From Geovibrio thiophilus (lineage in GTDB: Bacteria; Chrysiogenota; Deferribacteres; Deferribacterales; Geovibrionaceae), in assembly GCF_004087915.1 (NCBI RefSeq), contig NZ_CP035108.1, positions 868,001 to 932,000 on the forward strand: a stretch of 64,000 nucleotides of DNA. The letters run 5' to 3'. Made by a program: the position numbers and the translations under genes. The notes beneath the pieces were generated by a model that saw only the letters and a program-made list of their open reading frames with translations, was not told the origin of the DNA and ran no database searches. The first letter of the stretch is position 1, and every line of letters starts with the position of its first letter. This document shows positions 35,964 to 45,775 of this stretch, in pieces.

Positions 35964-37405
35964 GAGATCTTGATAAGAGTTCCGCTGTTTTCGGCGCTTT
36001 CGATTTCAAATTCTCCGCACGGCAAATGACGCGCCCTGTCACGCATTGAGGTAATGCCGAATCCTCCGGTTTTTTTGCCTGTATCAAACCCGCTGCCGTT
36101 ATCGGTGATCGTCAGTACGGAAGCTGCGTGGTCGATTCTGCTTTCAATTATAATTTGAGAAGCACTGCCGTGACGAATTGCGTTCATCAGCGCCTCCTGC
36201 ACAATCCGCAGCACATGATGCTCGGTGTGAGCGTTAAACCGGACAGAGTCAAAACAGCTTAATTCGATATTCACGCCGAAGCGCCGTCTGAAATCATCCG
36301 CAATCATGCCGATACGCTCAAAAAGTGATGTATCGTCGGTTCCTGCGGGGCGCAGTTGGGTGATGATCTCCATCAGATCGTGCTGCGCTTCCCGGGTAAT
36401 GGTTTCAGCCTCAAGAATATGTTCCTGCGCTGCCTCCATCACCGCAGGCTTGGACTTGGCGGTCGCCAATTGCAGCCCCAGCGCGAAAAGTTTTTGTTTT
36501 ACCGTGTCATGCAGTTCTCTCGCCACACGGCTGCGTTCGTCGCTTACCGCAAGATTTTGTTTCAGACTCAGATACATCTCCAAGTCCTGAGCCATGTCGT
36601 TGAGCTGTCGGCTGTGCCTTATGAGCACATCGTCATCCGGCAGCTCGATACGCGGCTCAAAGTTGCCCTGCCGCCAGCTTTCCGTGACCTCATTCATTTT
36701 CTGAAGCTGTTTTGTTACATAGCGGGAGGCTATCAAACCGCAGGCGATGCCGATAGGTATAGAGAGCAAAAGTAAATTATCGGTGATGAACATAAGAAAA
36801 TGAAAGATACTTTTGATCTGCACCCAAAGATTAAATTCTGCGATATATAATATACGCAAACGTCCGATAACAGTTCCGCTGCTGTCAGTTACGGGCATGT
36901 CCACCCAGATGGAACCGTTTTCTGTCAGCCGCTTGGAGCTGCTTTGTGCGGCAGGCAGTTGCTGTTGCTGTTGCAGAAGAAACTCGTGTGCGGCTTTTTC
37001 GGGAAGGTCGACAGGGTCAGACATCAGGAGGCGATCATTTTTATCGGTAATCTGAATATACACTTCGGGGAGGCTGGAATTGGTAATGCGGTATATCGCA
37101 ATGCCGTCGTCATTATCTTCTGTTATGTTTATCAGTTTTTTACGGATGTTATCCCGTGCTTTATCCAGCCATTCAGTATTATCCGTGTCACGGATTCCCT
37201 GTGAGATAATGAGTTTCTCGTCGGCTGCAAGTCTTTCAATATTTTCAGGGGTTATGGCTGCGCGGAAATCTCTGTAATCACTCATTCCGTATTGCATCAC
37301 TATAACCAGTGACATTGCGCAGATTGCGAGCAGGGAATAACTTACGGCAAGCTGGAACCACAGGCGCTTCGTAAAGGTCAGGCAGTACTCAATCCATTTC
37401 TTCAT
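35945..37405 (-). CDS. HisKA_3-type sensor histidine kinase (LiaS/NarX-like)
   Basis: A 486-residue kinase with two TM helices (LWFQLAVSYSLLAICAMSLV and FLMFITDNLLLLSIPIGIAC), a periplasmic sensor of about 160 residues with a five-Gln run near LLQQQQQLPAAQSS, a HAMP segment, the HisKA_3 His in RSRVARELHDTVKQKLFALG and the ATPase boxes (LRIVQEALMNAIRHG, ITDNGSGFD). The periplasmic domain suggests a direct envelope or ligand signal. It is the partner of the adjacent regulator. Confidence 0.9.
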   Translation of the reverse strand: MKKWIEYCLTFTKRLWFQLAVSYSLLAICAMSLVIVMQYGMSDYRDFRAAITPENIERLAADEKLIISQGIRDTDNTEWLDKARDNIRKKLINITEDNDDGIAIYRITNSSLPEVYIQITDKNDRLLMSDPVDLPEKAAHEFLLQQQQQLPAAQSSSKRLTENGSIWVDMPVTDSSGTVIGRLRILYIAEFNLWVQIKSIFHFLMFITDNLLLLSIPIGIACGLIASRYVTKQLQKMNEVTESWRQGNFEPRIELPDDDVLIRHSRQLNDMAQDLEMYLSLKQNLAVSDERSRVARELHDTVKQKLFALGLQLATAKSKPAVMEAAQEHILEAETITREAQHDLMEIITQLRPAGTDDTSLFERIGMIADDFRRRFGVNIELSCFDSVRFNAHTEHHVLRIVQEALMNAIRHGSASQIIIESRIDHAASVLTITDNGSGFDTGKKTGGFGITSMRDRARHLPCGEFEIESAENSGTLIKISWRNET

Positions 37406-37565
37406 TCCTTCACTATACGGATTTTATTTTGAAAAAACATCATCCTTGAGGCGGATATATTATTTTTTAAAGACTCTCCGCCTTAAGACCGATGCGCCCA
37501 AAATAATACCTCTCTATACTTCGGTTCACAAAGCACAAATATAATCCGAACCGGAGGATCATCCT
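37406..37565. promoter_or_regulatory. Divergent intergenic region with an inverted repeat over the mipA leader
   Basis: This 160-bp region separates the two-component system from the mipA-like operon. CGGTTC (37522-37527) and GAACCG (37548-37553) are complementary, and the right arm abuts the GGAGG ribosome site of the mipA-like gene. It could be an operator for the adjacent regulator or a leader hairpin that hides the ribosome site. Confidence 0.4.
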
Positions 37566-38330
37566 ATGTTGTACAATTTACGTTCAATCGTATTCACAAG
37601 CCTGTTGCTTGCCATTTTAACAGCCGGAGTAAGAGCAGAGGAAAAAGACTGGAACTATAGTGTGGGCGGCGGAGTGATGTACGGCGCCGCATATGAAGGT
37701 TCCGACAAGTATGTGGTTAAAGCTGTTCCCGATGTTTCCGTTGAATATAAGGAAGGGGTATTCTTTGCGGGTATTATGGGCGGAATCGGCGGTTACCCCG
37801 TTCTGACTGAAGATTATAAGCTCGGCGCGGCGGTAGGTTTTGATTTCGGGCGTTCCGAGGATGATGACAAAGGCAACCTCCGCGGAATGGGTGATATAGA
37901 CATGTCCGCAACTCTCAGCCTCATGGGTGAATACAGCTTCGGTCCTTTGCAGGTTTCAGGCAAAGCCACAAAAGGAACCGAGGACTACGGCACAACTGCG
38001 ACTGTGGAGCTCGGAACGATGTTTCCCATTGGCGACAAGCTGATGATCATGGCATCGGTCGGTTCCACATGGGCGGATAATGATCATATGGAGAGCTATT
38101 TCGGCGTTTCACAAAAGCAGGCGGCACGTTCAACATACAGCCGCTATGATGCCGAAGCCGGGCTCAAATCGGTAGGCTTCGCCCTAGGAGCGTTTTATAA
38201 CATCACTGAAAGCTGGGATGTTAAGCTTATGATAAACGGAGATCAGTTTCTCGGTGATGCGGCAGACAGCCCTTTAACAAAAGATGATTTTAATCCGTCC
38301 GTATTTTTTACAACAGGTTTCAATTTCTAA
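37566..38330 (+). CDS. MipA/OmpV-family outer-membrane protein
   Basis: A 254-residue protein with a Sec signal (about residues 1-24, ending VRA) and alternating beta-strands. The family start is YSVGGGVMYGAAYEGSDKY, and it ends in DDFNPSVFFTTGFNF with a terminal Phe for outer-membrane insertion. MipA/OmpV proteins are outer-membrane barrels sometimes linked to peptidoglycan enzymes and antibiotic response. It is the first gene of an operon with an MFP and RND pump but no TolC-like protein. Confidence 0.82.
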   Translation: MLYNLRSIVFTSLLLAILTAGVRAEEKDWNYSVGGGVMYGAAYEGSDKYVVKAVPDVSVEYKEGVFFAGIMGGIGGYPVLTEDYKLGAAVGFDFGRSEDDDKGNLRGMGDIDMSATLSLMGEYSFGPLQVSGKATKGTEDYGTTATVELGTMFPIGDKLMIMASVGSTWADNDHMESYFGVSQKQAARSTYSRYDAEAGLKSVGFALGAFYNITESWDVKLMINGDQFLGDAADSPLTKDDFNPSVFFTTGFNF

Positions 38331-38384
38331 TTGACCGAAAGCGTGAGAAAAAGCCTTCAATTTCAACCAGATAAAGCAGGAACG

Positions 38385-39458
38385 ATGAAAAATAATATAT
38401 TAACAATATCTCTTGTCATTGCGGTGTTTGCCGCAGCCGCCGTCTTTTGGATGCTGAAAAACCCGGGTAAAAAGGAAACGCCGAAGGCGTCTGTGTCTGC
38501 GGTTCTCACTGTCAGTGAAGCAGCAGTAACCGAGGCGGAATGGACGGAGAGCATAAAAGCCACAGGGCAGGTTGCCGCTTGGCAGGAAGCCGTTATCGGT
38601 ACGGAAATTTCCGGACAAAGACTGATCGCTGTTCCGGCTGATGTGGGCGATGTCGTGAAAAAGGGGCAGGTTCTGGCAAAATTCAACTCCGAAACGCTTC
38701 TGGCTGAATACGCTGAGCTGGAAGCAAATTGGATAGCCGCGGAATCAAACCGGAAGCGCGCGCTGAATCTTAAGGTCTTTGACGCAATCAGTGAGCAGTC
38801 TGTCGAGGATTACATCAATAAGGCGGCAGTGGCGAAGGCACAGATGGACGCAAAGGCGCTGCACCTGAAATATACAAATATCACCGCCCCGGATGACGGG
38901 GTTATCAGCGTCCGAAATGCAACACTGGGAGCAGTGGGGGCGGCGGGCGAAGAGTTGTTCAGGCTTATCAGACAAAACAGGCTTGAATGGCGTGGTGAAC
39001 TGACTGCAAATCAGGCTGCGCATATAGTCAAAGGGCAATCCGTTATTCTTGCCCTGCCGAACGGAGACAAGGCGGAGGGGACGGTAAGACAGATCGCGCC
39101 CTCTTTCGATCCTGAAACCCGTCTGATTACAGTGTTTGTTGATATTAAAGCAGGGAGCGGCGCTCAGGCAGGGATGTACGCAGAGGGACAGATCCGGCTC
39201 GGAAAGCGAACCGCCCTGAAGGTTCCCGCGAAGAGCGTTGTCATCCGTGACGGGCACAGCTACGTTTTCAGCATCATCAGCAATGCTTCCGGCGCGGCGG
39301 TAAGCCGGCATGAGGTCATGCTCGGGCAGACACGGGGAAATGAAGCTCAGATATTATCCGGTTTGTCCAAGGGCATGCGCATTGTTTTACAGGGCGCCGG
39401 ATTTTTAAATGACGGGGATATTGTAAGAATTTCTGCTGAAAAAGGCGGTCGGGAATGA
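38385..39458 (+). CDS. RND efflux periplasmic adaptor
   Basis: A 357-residue membrane fusion protein. It begins with a membrane anchor (ILTISLVIAVFAAAAVFWML). The lipoyl halves are QEAVIGTEISGQRLIAVPAD and LKYTNITAPDDGVISVRNAT, separated by an unusually short coiled-coil segment. The start at 38385 has AGGA upstream; the frame opens with TTG directly after the mipA stop but lacks a ribosome site. The ATGA overlaps with the pump gene. The adaptor connects the pump to an outer-membrane channel encoded elsewhere. Confidence 0.88.
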   Translation: MKNNILTISLVIAVFAAAAVFWMLKNPGKKETPKASVSAVLTVSEAAVTEAEWTESIKATGQVAAWQEAVIGTEISGQRLIAVPADVGDVVKKGQVLAKFNSETLLAEYAELEANWIAAESNRKRALNLKVFDAISEQSVEDYINKAAVAKAQMDAKALHLKYTNITAPDDGVISVRNATLGAVGAAGEELFRLIRQNRLEWRGELTANQAAHIVKGQSVILALPNGDKAEGTVRQIAPSFDPETRLITVFVDIKAGSGAQAGMYAEGQIRLGKRTALKVPAKSVVIRDGHSYVFSIISNASGAAVSRHEVMLGQTRGNEAQILSGLSKGMRIVLQGAGFLNDGDIVRISAEKGGRE

Positions 39459-42400
39459 ATTTTGCCACATGGTCGATACAAAATCCCATCCCGCCGATAC
39501 TGCTGTTCATGCTTCTCACACTGGCGGGGCTTTATGGTTTCAATAAATTCACAATTCAGGATTTGCCGGATATTGAGTTTCCTGAAATAGAAGTATCTTT
39601 GTCTCTCCCCGGCGCTGTTCCCTCTCAGCTTGAAACAGAAGTCGCCCGTAAGGTTGAGGATTCCATTGCCGGAGTTTCCGGCGTGAGGCATATATCAACT
39701 TCAATCACAGAAGGCAGCGTTTTAATCTCCGTAACATTTGTTCTGGAAAAAGCGGTCTCTGACGCTCTCATAGAAACAAAAGACGCTGTTGAACGCATCC
39801 GGTCAGACCTGCCGGCTGACCTTGAATCTCCGATAGTCTCTGCCGCGCGGATCAGCAATGATTCCTTAATGACATATGCCGTCTCTTCCTCAAGCCTGAA
39901 CGAAGAAGCCCTGTCATGGTTTGTGGACGATACTCTGGGGAAAATCTTTATGTCTGTGAACGGCGTGGGGCGTTTCAGCAGAGTCGGCGGGGTCAGCAGA
40001 GAGATCAGGATTGAAGTCGATCCGGTTAAGCTGGCATCGCTGAATGTCACTGCGGCTGATGTTTCAGAAGCCGTAAGGCGGGTTCAGCTCGAATCTTCAG
40101 GCGGACGAATCAATATAGGTCAGGCGGAGCAGTCTGTAAGGACAATCGCGACTGCGGCACTGGCATCAGATTTGAATGCTCTGCCTGTTGCGCTCCCTGA
40201 CGGGCGCTATCTCAGGCTGGATCAGGCGGCGAATATCTCAGATACTTACGCCGAGCGCACAGAGGCTGCCCTGTTAAACGGCAGGGAGAGTGTCGCATTC
40301 CGGATATACGGCTCAAAGGGGGCAAATGAAGTAAAGATAGCAGAAGATGCTGCCCTGATCATTGAGCGCCTGAAACAGGAATACCCTGATTTAACGATTA
40401 CTCCCGTTGTAAATTCTGTTACCTATACGCTGGAGCAGTACGAAGGCTCCATGCGCATGCTGTATGAGGGTGCTGTCCTTGCCGTCATAGTGGTCGGATT
40501 TTTCCTGCGTGACTGGCGTGCGACAATTATTTCAGCGTCGGCTCTGCCTTTATCAATCATCCCCACTTTCGGGATCATGTACTGGCTAGGTTATTCTCTC
40601 AATACTCTTTCTCTTCTTGCTTTGGCTGTTGTAGTGGGCATCCTGATTGATGATGCCATTGTGGAGGTGGAGAACATAGTGCGTCATAAGCGGATGGGGA
40701 AATCCACTCTTGCCGCCACAAAGGATGCGGTAAATGAAATTGCTCTGGCGGTGATCTCCACAACTATGACGATTGTCGTCGTGTTTCTGCCGACTGCTCT
40801 CATGGGAGGCGTTACGGGGCTTTTCTTCAAACAGTTCGGCTGGACAATCGTTATCTCAGTCCTGATGTCACTGATGGTGGCTAGGCTGCTGACTCCTCTG
40901 ATGGCAGCGTATTTCCTGAAAAACGACAGTCATTACCGGCATGAGGAAGACGGTTTTATTATGAGGAAATATCTTGATGCCGTGCGGTGGTGCCTGATTC
41001 ATAAAAAGAAAACCCTGTTCATGGCAGCGGCTTTTTTCGGAGTATCTCTTTTTTTGGCGGCTCAGCTTCCTGCGGGTTTTGTTCCGTCTTCCGATCAGGG
41101 ATACACAAACCTGAGCATCGAACTGCCTCCGGGGAGCACTCTGGAGGACACATTGGCAACTACTGAAACTGTCCGCAAGTCTTTATTGAAAGTGAAAGGG
41201 ATCGAAAATATTTTTGCGGTGGCGGGTTCAGCAGAAGAAGGAGGTGTGGGAGACCTGCGCAAAGGATCAATGATTTTAACTTTCCTGCCGAAGGACAAAC
41301 GTCCGCCGCAAGGCGTTATTGATGCTGAGATCAGAAAAATACTGCCTGAGATACCGGGCGCCAAATTTACACTGAAAAACGACGGACCCGGTGAAGATTT
41401 TTCAATCCTTCTTTCGGGCGGGAGCATGGGCGCTTTGACTGATACTGCTGCGTCTCTGGAAAAAGAACTGCGCGGGATAAAAACCTTATCCAATGTTAAC
41501 TCGACCATCAGTCTCCAGCGTCCGGAGATCAATATCCGTCCGGATTTTGCCAGAGCCGCTGAATTGGGAATAACGACAGAGGATATAGCCGATACGGTGC
41601 GCATAGCGACTTCAGGCGATTTTGATCCTTATCTCTCCAAGCTGAATCTTGATAACAGACAGATTTATATCCGGGTACGCATGGCGGAGGACGAGTTGCA
41701 GGATATTGATACTATTGCGGGTCTTCGTATTCCCTCCCGCGCGGGGCAGACGGCGCTTTCCGGTATAGCGGAAATTTCCATAGGCAACGGTCCGTCACAG
41801 ATAGACCGTTACGACCGCCGGCGGTATGTCACCGTCAGCGCGGACTTGGACGGTATGTCACTCGGGCAGGCTCTGGAACAGGCAATGGCGCTGCCGTCCA
41901 TAGCAAATATGCCTTCCGGTGTGAAATTGATAGAAACGGGTGACGCCGAATTCATGAATGAGATATTCTCCGGTTTCAGCACTGCCATGCTCACCGGAGT
42001 CCTGTGCGTATTCTGTGTTCTGGTGCTTTTGTTCAAAGACTTTTTTCAGCCGGTAACAATTCTCTCCGCCTTGCCTCTGTCTTTCGGCGGGTCGATTATC
42101 GCGCTTTTGATAATGGACGGAGAGGTGAACCTGCCCGCATTGATCGGCATTATCATGCTGATGGGAATTGTCACCAAGAATTCCATCCTGCTTGTGGAAT
42201 ACACAATAGTCGGGATGAAGGAAAGGGGGATGGAGCGCTGTGAGGCTGTTATTGACGCCTGCCATAAGCGGGTACGTCCCATCGTCATGACGACAGTCGC
42301 CATGATTGCGGGAATGGCTCCCATAGCCATCGGGATGGGCGGCGATAAGTTCAGGCAGCCTATGGCGGTTGCGGTAATCGGCGGATTGATCACATCCACG

Positions 42401-42517
42401 GTTCTCAGCCTTCTGATCGTTCCGGTTGTTTTTACTTATATCAATGCCGCTGAGGGCTGGTTCGCAAGGCGGATCCGGAACATTAATATTTCTCCGGAAG
42501 AGTCTGAGCGGGGATAA
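39455..42517 (+). CDS. RND efflux pump, HAE family
   Basis: A 1020-residue inner-membrane pump. It has the TM4 Asp pair in VVGILIDDAIVEVENIVRHK and the TM10 Lys in LMGIVTKNSILLVEYTIVG. The first periplasmic loop starts ITIQDLPDIEFPEIEV-like, as in the MexF/MdtC-like branch of HAE pumps. Substrates cannot be inferred. It is the last gene of the operon and is followed by a long inverted repeat. Confidence 0.93.
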   Translation: MNFATWSIQNPIPPILLFMLLTLAGLYGFNKFTIQDLPDIEFPEIEVSLSLPGAVPSQLETEVARKVEDSIAGVSGVRHISTSITEGSVLISVTFVLEKAVSDALIETKDAVERIRSDLPADLESPIVSAARISNDSLMTYAVSSSSLNEEALSWFVDDTLGKIFMSVNGVGRFSRVGGVSREIRIEVDPVKLASLNVTAADVSEAVRRVQLESSGGRINIGQAEQSVRTIATAALASDLNALPVALPDGRYLRLDQAANISDTYAERTEAALLNGRESVAFRIYGSKGANEVKIAEDAALIIERLKQEYPDLTITPVVNSVTYTLEQYEGSMRMLYEGAVLAVIVVGFFLRDWRATIISASALPLSIIPTFGIMYWLGYSLNTLSLLALAVVVGILIDDAIVEVENIVRHKRMGKSTLAATKDAVNEIALAVISTTMTIVVVFLPTALMGGVTGLFFKQFGWTIVISVLMSLMVARLLTPLMAAYFLKNDSHYRHEEDGFIMRKYLDAVRWCLIHKKKTLFMAAAFFGVSLFLAAQLPAGFVPSSDQGYTNLSIELPPGSTLEDTLATTETVRKSLLKVKGIENIFAVAGSAEEGGVGDLRKGSMILTFLPKDKRPPQGVIDAEIRKILPEIPGAKFTLKNDGPGEDFSILLSGGSMGALTDTAASLEKELRGIKTLSNVNSTISLQRPEINIRPDFARAAELGITTEDIADTVRIATSGDFDPYLSKLNLDNRQIYIRVRMAEDELQDIDTIAGLRIPSRAGQTALSGIAEISIGNGPSQIDRYDRRRYVTVSADLDGMSLGQALEQAMALPSIANMPSGVKLIETGDAEFMNEIFSGFSTAMLTGVLCVFCVLVLLFKDFFQPVTILSALPLSFGGSIIALLIMDGEVNLPALIGIIMLMGIVTKNSILLVEYTIVGMKERGMERCEAVIDACHKRVRPIVMTTVAMIAGMAPIAIGMGGDKFRQPMAVAVIGGLITSTVLSLLIVPVVFTYINAAEGWFARRIRNINISPEESERG

Positions 42518-42524
42518 TGTAAGT

Positions 42525-42567
42525 ATATGTTCCGCTTCGCCGTATAATACGCCGAAACGGAACATAT
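42525..42567. terminator. Long imperfect hairpin between convergent genes
   Basis: Arms of about 19 bp with two mismatches (42526-42544 against 42548-42566) form a stem with a 3-nt loop in the 64-bp gap between the RND pump and the convergent aldehyde dehydrogenase. No U-tract is visible, so it is a probable bidirectional termination element. Confidence 0.55.
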
Positions 42568-42581
42568 CGCAGAAATAGATA

Positions 42582-44090
42582 TTACCCGACTTTTATCACA
42601 AAGTTTTTGGTCTCAAGAAAATGCTCAAGCTGTTCGGCGCCGCGGTCTTTGCCGAAGCCTGATTCCTTATATCCGCCGAAGGGAAGGGCGCTGTCATCAG
42701 GATCGTGGCAGTTTACGCCGACGGAGCCCGCCTTAATCTGCGGAACAATACGCATAGCCCGGCTTATGTCGTCGGTCCAGACACTGGCTGCCAGACCGTA
42801 TATGTTATCGTTTGCCATGCGTATAACCTCCTCTTCGGTTTTGAAGGAAGCTATGCAGAGAACAGGTCCGAAGATTTCCTCCTGCATCACAGTCATGCCG
42901 TTTTTGCAGTCGGCAAACACTGTAGGCTCCACAAAATAGCCCGGACGGTCAACAGCTTTTCCGCCGCAGACGAGGCGCGCGCCCTCATCCACACCCTTTT
43001 TGATGTAGCCGAGGATCGATTCCTGCGCTCCCTTGGAGATAACCGGTCCCATGTCGCACTCGGGATCAAGCCCGGGGTGAAGGCGAATGCTTCCAGCCAC
43101 TGCGGCAACAGCTTCCACAGTTTCATCGTAAATGCTTTCATGAACATACATCCGTGAGCCTGCGCTGCATATCTGACCGGAGTTATAAAAAATGCTGTAG
43201 CGTGTCGCGTCCGCAACGGTCGCAACATCAGCGTCCTCAAACACCAGTATCGGCGACTTGCCGCCAAGCTCCAGCGTCATGCGGGTCATATGCCTGAGCG
43301 CGGCGTATCCCACTTCACGACCGACTTCGGTTGAGCCGGTGAAAGACACTTTATTTACCTGCGGGTGTCCGGCGAGGTATTTGCCTATCACGCTGCCGGA
43401 GCCGGTAATAATATTGATTACACCCTTGGGAATGCCCGCTTTCTCACAAAGCGAGGCGAAAAAGATCATGCTGAGCGACGTGAGCTGAGCAGGTTTAAGC
43501 ACTATGGTGCAGCCCACAGCCAGAGGCGCTGCGAGCTTCCACACAGCCATGTTCAGCGGCCAGTTCCATGGAACAATCGCAGCCACAACGCCTACTGGCT
43601 CTTTAAGGGTGCAGGAAAAGTACTGACCGGGAATGGATACTTGAGAAGTGTTCCCGCGGATTTTCGTTGCCCAGCCAGCCATATATCTGAGCAGGTCAGC
43701 GGCTCCGAGAACATCGTAATCTATGCAGCCCTGAAGCGCTTTTCCGTTATCCAGAGTCTCAAGCTCAGCTATGGTTCTTACGTTTTCTTCCAGAAGATCC
43801 GCAAGCCTGTGCATTATTCTCTGGCGTTCGTTAGGCTTCATGGCTGCCCACGGACCTGAGTCGAAAGCGGAGCGGGCGGCGGCTACCGCCCTGTCTACAT
43901 CATCGCAGGTGGCAGAAGGTATTGTGCTGAGCAATCCGCCCGTGGACGGTTCATATACATTGATAACTTCTCCTGATGAAGAAGCGCACCATGCGCCGTC
44001 AATATACATTTGAGGAACGGCGGCAAGAAATTCCTGCGCCTTGGCACTGACTTTGTACTTCGTAATCATTTCCCGTACGGCTGCATCCAT
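42582..44090 (-). CDS. NAD(P)-dependent aldehyde dehydrogenase (aminobutyraldehyde type by context)
   Basis: A 502-residue protein with the catalytic Cys in NSGQICSAGSR, the general-base Glu in LELGGKSP, the NAD loop GSTEVGREV and the structural motif VPWNWPLNM. It belongs to the ALDH superfamily. It lies 39 bp downstream of a putrescine aminotransferase gene, so it probably oxidises 4-aminobutanal to GABA and may also oxidise succinate semialdehyde. AAGGAGG lies eight bases before the ATG. Confidence 0.88.
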   Translation of the reverse strand: MDAAVREMITKYKVSAKAQEFLAAVPQMYIDGAWCASSSGEVINVYEPSTGGLLSTIPSATCDDVDRAVAAARSAFDSGPWAAMKPNERQRIMHRLADLLEENVRTIAELETLDNGKALQGCIDYDVLGAADLLRYMAGWATKIRGNTSQVSIPGQYFSCTLKEPVGVVAAIVPWNWPLNMAVWKLAAPLAVGCTIVLKPAQLTSLSMIFFASLCEKAGIPKGVINIITGSGSVIGKYLAGHPQVNKVSFTGSTEVGREVGYAALRHMTRMTLELGGKSPILVFEDADVATVADATRYSIFYNSGQICSAGSRMYVHESIYDETVEAVAAVAGSIRLHPGLDPECDMGPVISKGAQESILGYIKKGVDEGARLVCGGKAVDRPGYFVEPTVFADCKNGMTVMQEEIFGPVLCIASFKTEEEVIRMANDNIYGLAASVWTDDISRAMRIVPQIKAGSVGVNCHDPDDSALPFGGYKESGFGKDRGAEQLEHFLETKNFVIKVG

Positions 44091-44129
44091 TTACTTTTCC
44101 TCCTTAAAGACTTTGTACAGCTTGCGCTG

Positions 44130-45530
44130 CTAAATGCTTTTAAATGTATCCTCAAGCCTGTTCAGAACCTCATCCAGAAGATTGTAGGGGATGTTCAGCG
44201 CCGGCTCTATGCGTATCGCTTTTGCGTTTGTGAGTGTGCCTGCGGTGAGAACCTTCTTCTTAAAAAGACCGGAAGCGACTTGATAACCGGTTTCATCAGT
44301 GGGAAACTCCATGCCGATAAGCAGTCCCATTCCGTGGTAGTCCTTGAGGATGTGGGGGTATTTCTTTTGCAGTCCGCCGAGAGCCTTCATAACATACTCG
44401 CCCTTTTCGGCTGCCTGAGCAGGCAGATCCTCTTCTATCATAACATCTATATAAGCAAGAGCCGCAGCGCATGCCAGCGGGTTGCCGCCGGTGGTTGAGG
44501 TGTGCATAAACGGATTGGGCTCCATCACTTTCCATATTTTAGGATTGGTTATGAACGCTGAAATGGGCATTACCCCGCCGCCCAGTGCCTTACCCAGAGC
44601 CATGATGTCGGGAACAACATCCCAGTTGTCCAGTCCGAACAGCTTGCCTGTTCTTCCGAGTCCGGTCTGCACCTCATCAGCTATGAGAAGCACACCGTAT
44701 TTATCGCAGATCTGTCTCACACGGCGCCAGTAATCATCAGGCGGAACCACGGCTCCAGCCTCGCCCTGAACAGGTTCGGCTACGAAAGCCGCAATATCGT
44801 CGCCTACCTGTTCGGCTATGGCGAGCTGCTGCTCAAGGGCATCCGCATCACCGAAGGGAACATGGCGGACATTTCCTATGAGCGGCATAAGCGGTTTCCT
44901 GAAAACGCTTTTTCCCATAAGGGAAAGCGAGCCCAGAGTTTTTCCGTGGAAGCCCGCGGTGGTTGAAATGAAGCCTGATTTGCCGGTGTAAAACTTAGCC
45001 AGCTTCATAGCTCCCTCTATCGCCTCGGTTCCGCTGTTTATGAAAAACATATTCTGGAGATCTCCGGGGGTGAGGTGAGCCAGCACCTTTCCCAGATGGG
45101 CACGGAGGGGATCGAGCATTTCCTGTGAATACTGGGGGCTGCGGTCAAGCTGGGCTTTCACTGCGGCGACGATTTTAGGATGCCTGATTCCCGCTGAGTA
45201 TATTCCGAATCCGCCGAGAACATCAATAAACTCACGCCCCAGCGCGTCGGTCATTATAGAGCCCTGTCCCTTCCATTCGGCCACGGCAAATTCCCCTGCC
45301 TCGGTAACGGATTTGCGGTACTCCAGAAATCCTTTATTAATATACCCGGCGAAGTTCTCCGCAACTTCCTTGGCGACACGCTGGCGTTCCTCAAGGGTTA
45401 CCTCGCTTTCGGGCTTTTTAATAAGCTCAACCATGCGGGACGCTTCTTCTTTGGCGTATTTAATATTACGGAATATGTTCATGCTTCTGTGCTGAGGCGC
45501 AAATTCAGAAGCTGTATTCTGATCATTCAT
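44130..45530 (-). CDS. patA: Putrescine aminotransferase (class III)
   Basis: A 466-residue PLP enzyme. The PLP Lys is in MALGKALGGG, and the DEVQTGLGRTGKLF motif is present. The C-terminal pattern (LPAQAAEKGEYV, then VLTAGTLTNAKAIRIEPALN) closely follows E. coli YgjG/PatA. It transfers an amino group from putrescine to 2-oxoglutarate, giving 4-aminobutanal. The start at 45530 is fixed by AAGGAG nine bases upstream. The longer frame from 45614 would start inside the sigma-54 promoter. Acetylornithine aminotransferase is a less likely reading. Confidence 0.87.
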   Translation of the reverse strand: MNDQNTASEFAPQHRSMNIFRNIKYAKEEASRMVELIKKPESEVTLEERQRVAKEVAENFAGYINKGFLEYRKSVTEAGEFAVAEWKGQGSIMTDALGREFIDVLGGFGIYSAGIRHPKIVAAVKAQLDRSPQYSQEMLDPLRAHLGKVLAHLTPGDLQNMFFINSGTEAIEGAMKLAKFYTGKSGFISTTAGFHGKTLGSLSLMGKSVFRKPLMPLIGNVRHVPFGDADALEQQLAIAEQVGDDIAAFVAEPVQGEAGAVVPPDDYWRRVRQICDKYGVLLIADEVQTGLGRTGKLFGLDNWDVVPDIMALGKALGGGVMPISAFITNPKIWKVMEPNPFMHTSTTGGNPLACAAALAYIDVMIEEDLPAQAAEKGEYVMKALGGLQKKYPHILKDYHGMGLLIGMEFPTDETGYQVASGLFKKKVLTAGTLTNAKAIRIEPALNIPYNLLDEVLNRLEDTFKSI

Positions 45531-45602
45531 AAAAATGGCTCCTTGTTCTTGTTTTGGTGTACCGAGCGAAAAATAATAAAACTTTTCTTCCTGACTTACC
45601 GA

Positions 45603-45618
45603 AGCAGAACCCATGCCA
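45603..45618 (-). promoter_or_regulatory. Sigma-54 promoter of the patA-aldehyde dehydrogenase unit
   Basis: Read on the minus strand: TGGCATGGGTTCTGCT, with GG and GC 10 bp apart, 73 bp before the patA ATG. The activator gene and a palindromic site lie just upstream. Confidence 0.85.
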
Positions 45619-45746
45619 TTTTTAAGTGATCAGGATTGATATAAGCGCTATTTGGTTTATAAATAAGAGGAAAGATAAAGATTTGCTGTCCGTTCCCGTC
45701 TCCTTACGCAAAAACAGGCGGCAGTCTCAGCGGATTAATACGTGAG

Positions 45747-45768
45747 CATGATGCAGTTTTGCATCATG
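45747..45768. promoter_or_regulatory. Palindromic activator site upstream of patA
   Basis: CATGATGCA (45747-45755) and TGCATCATG (45760-45768) form a perfect 9-bp inverted repeat around GTTT. A near copy lies at 47634-47651 before the activator gene. It is about 130 bp upstream of the sigma-54 promoter on the minus strand, the usual enhancer position. Confidence 0.75.
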
Positions 45769-45775
45769 ATGGAGG

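Noticed and set aside
42525-42567. Inverted repeat as an insertion-sequence end
   Set aside because: No transposase or direct repeats nearby; its place between convergent genes fits a transcription end structure.
45531-45614. Upstream extension of patA from 45614
   Set aside because: The start codon would lie within the sigma-54 promoter at 45603-45618; a good ribosome site supports 45530.
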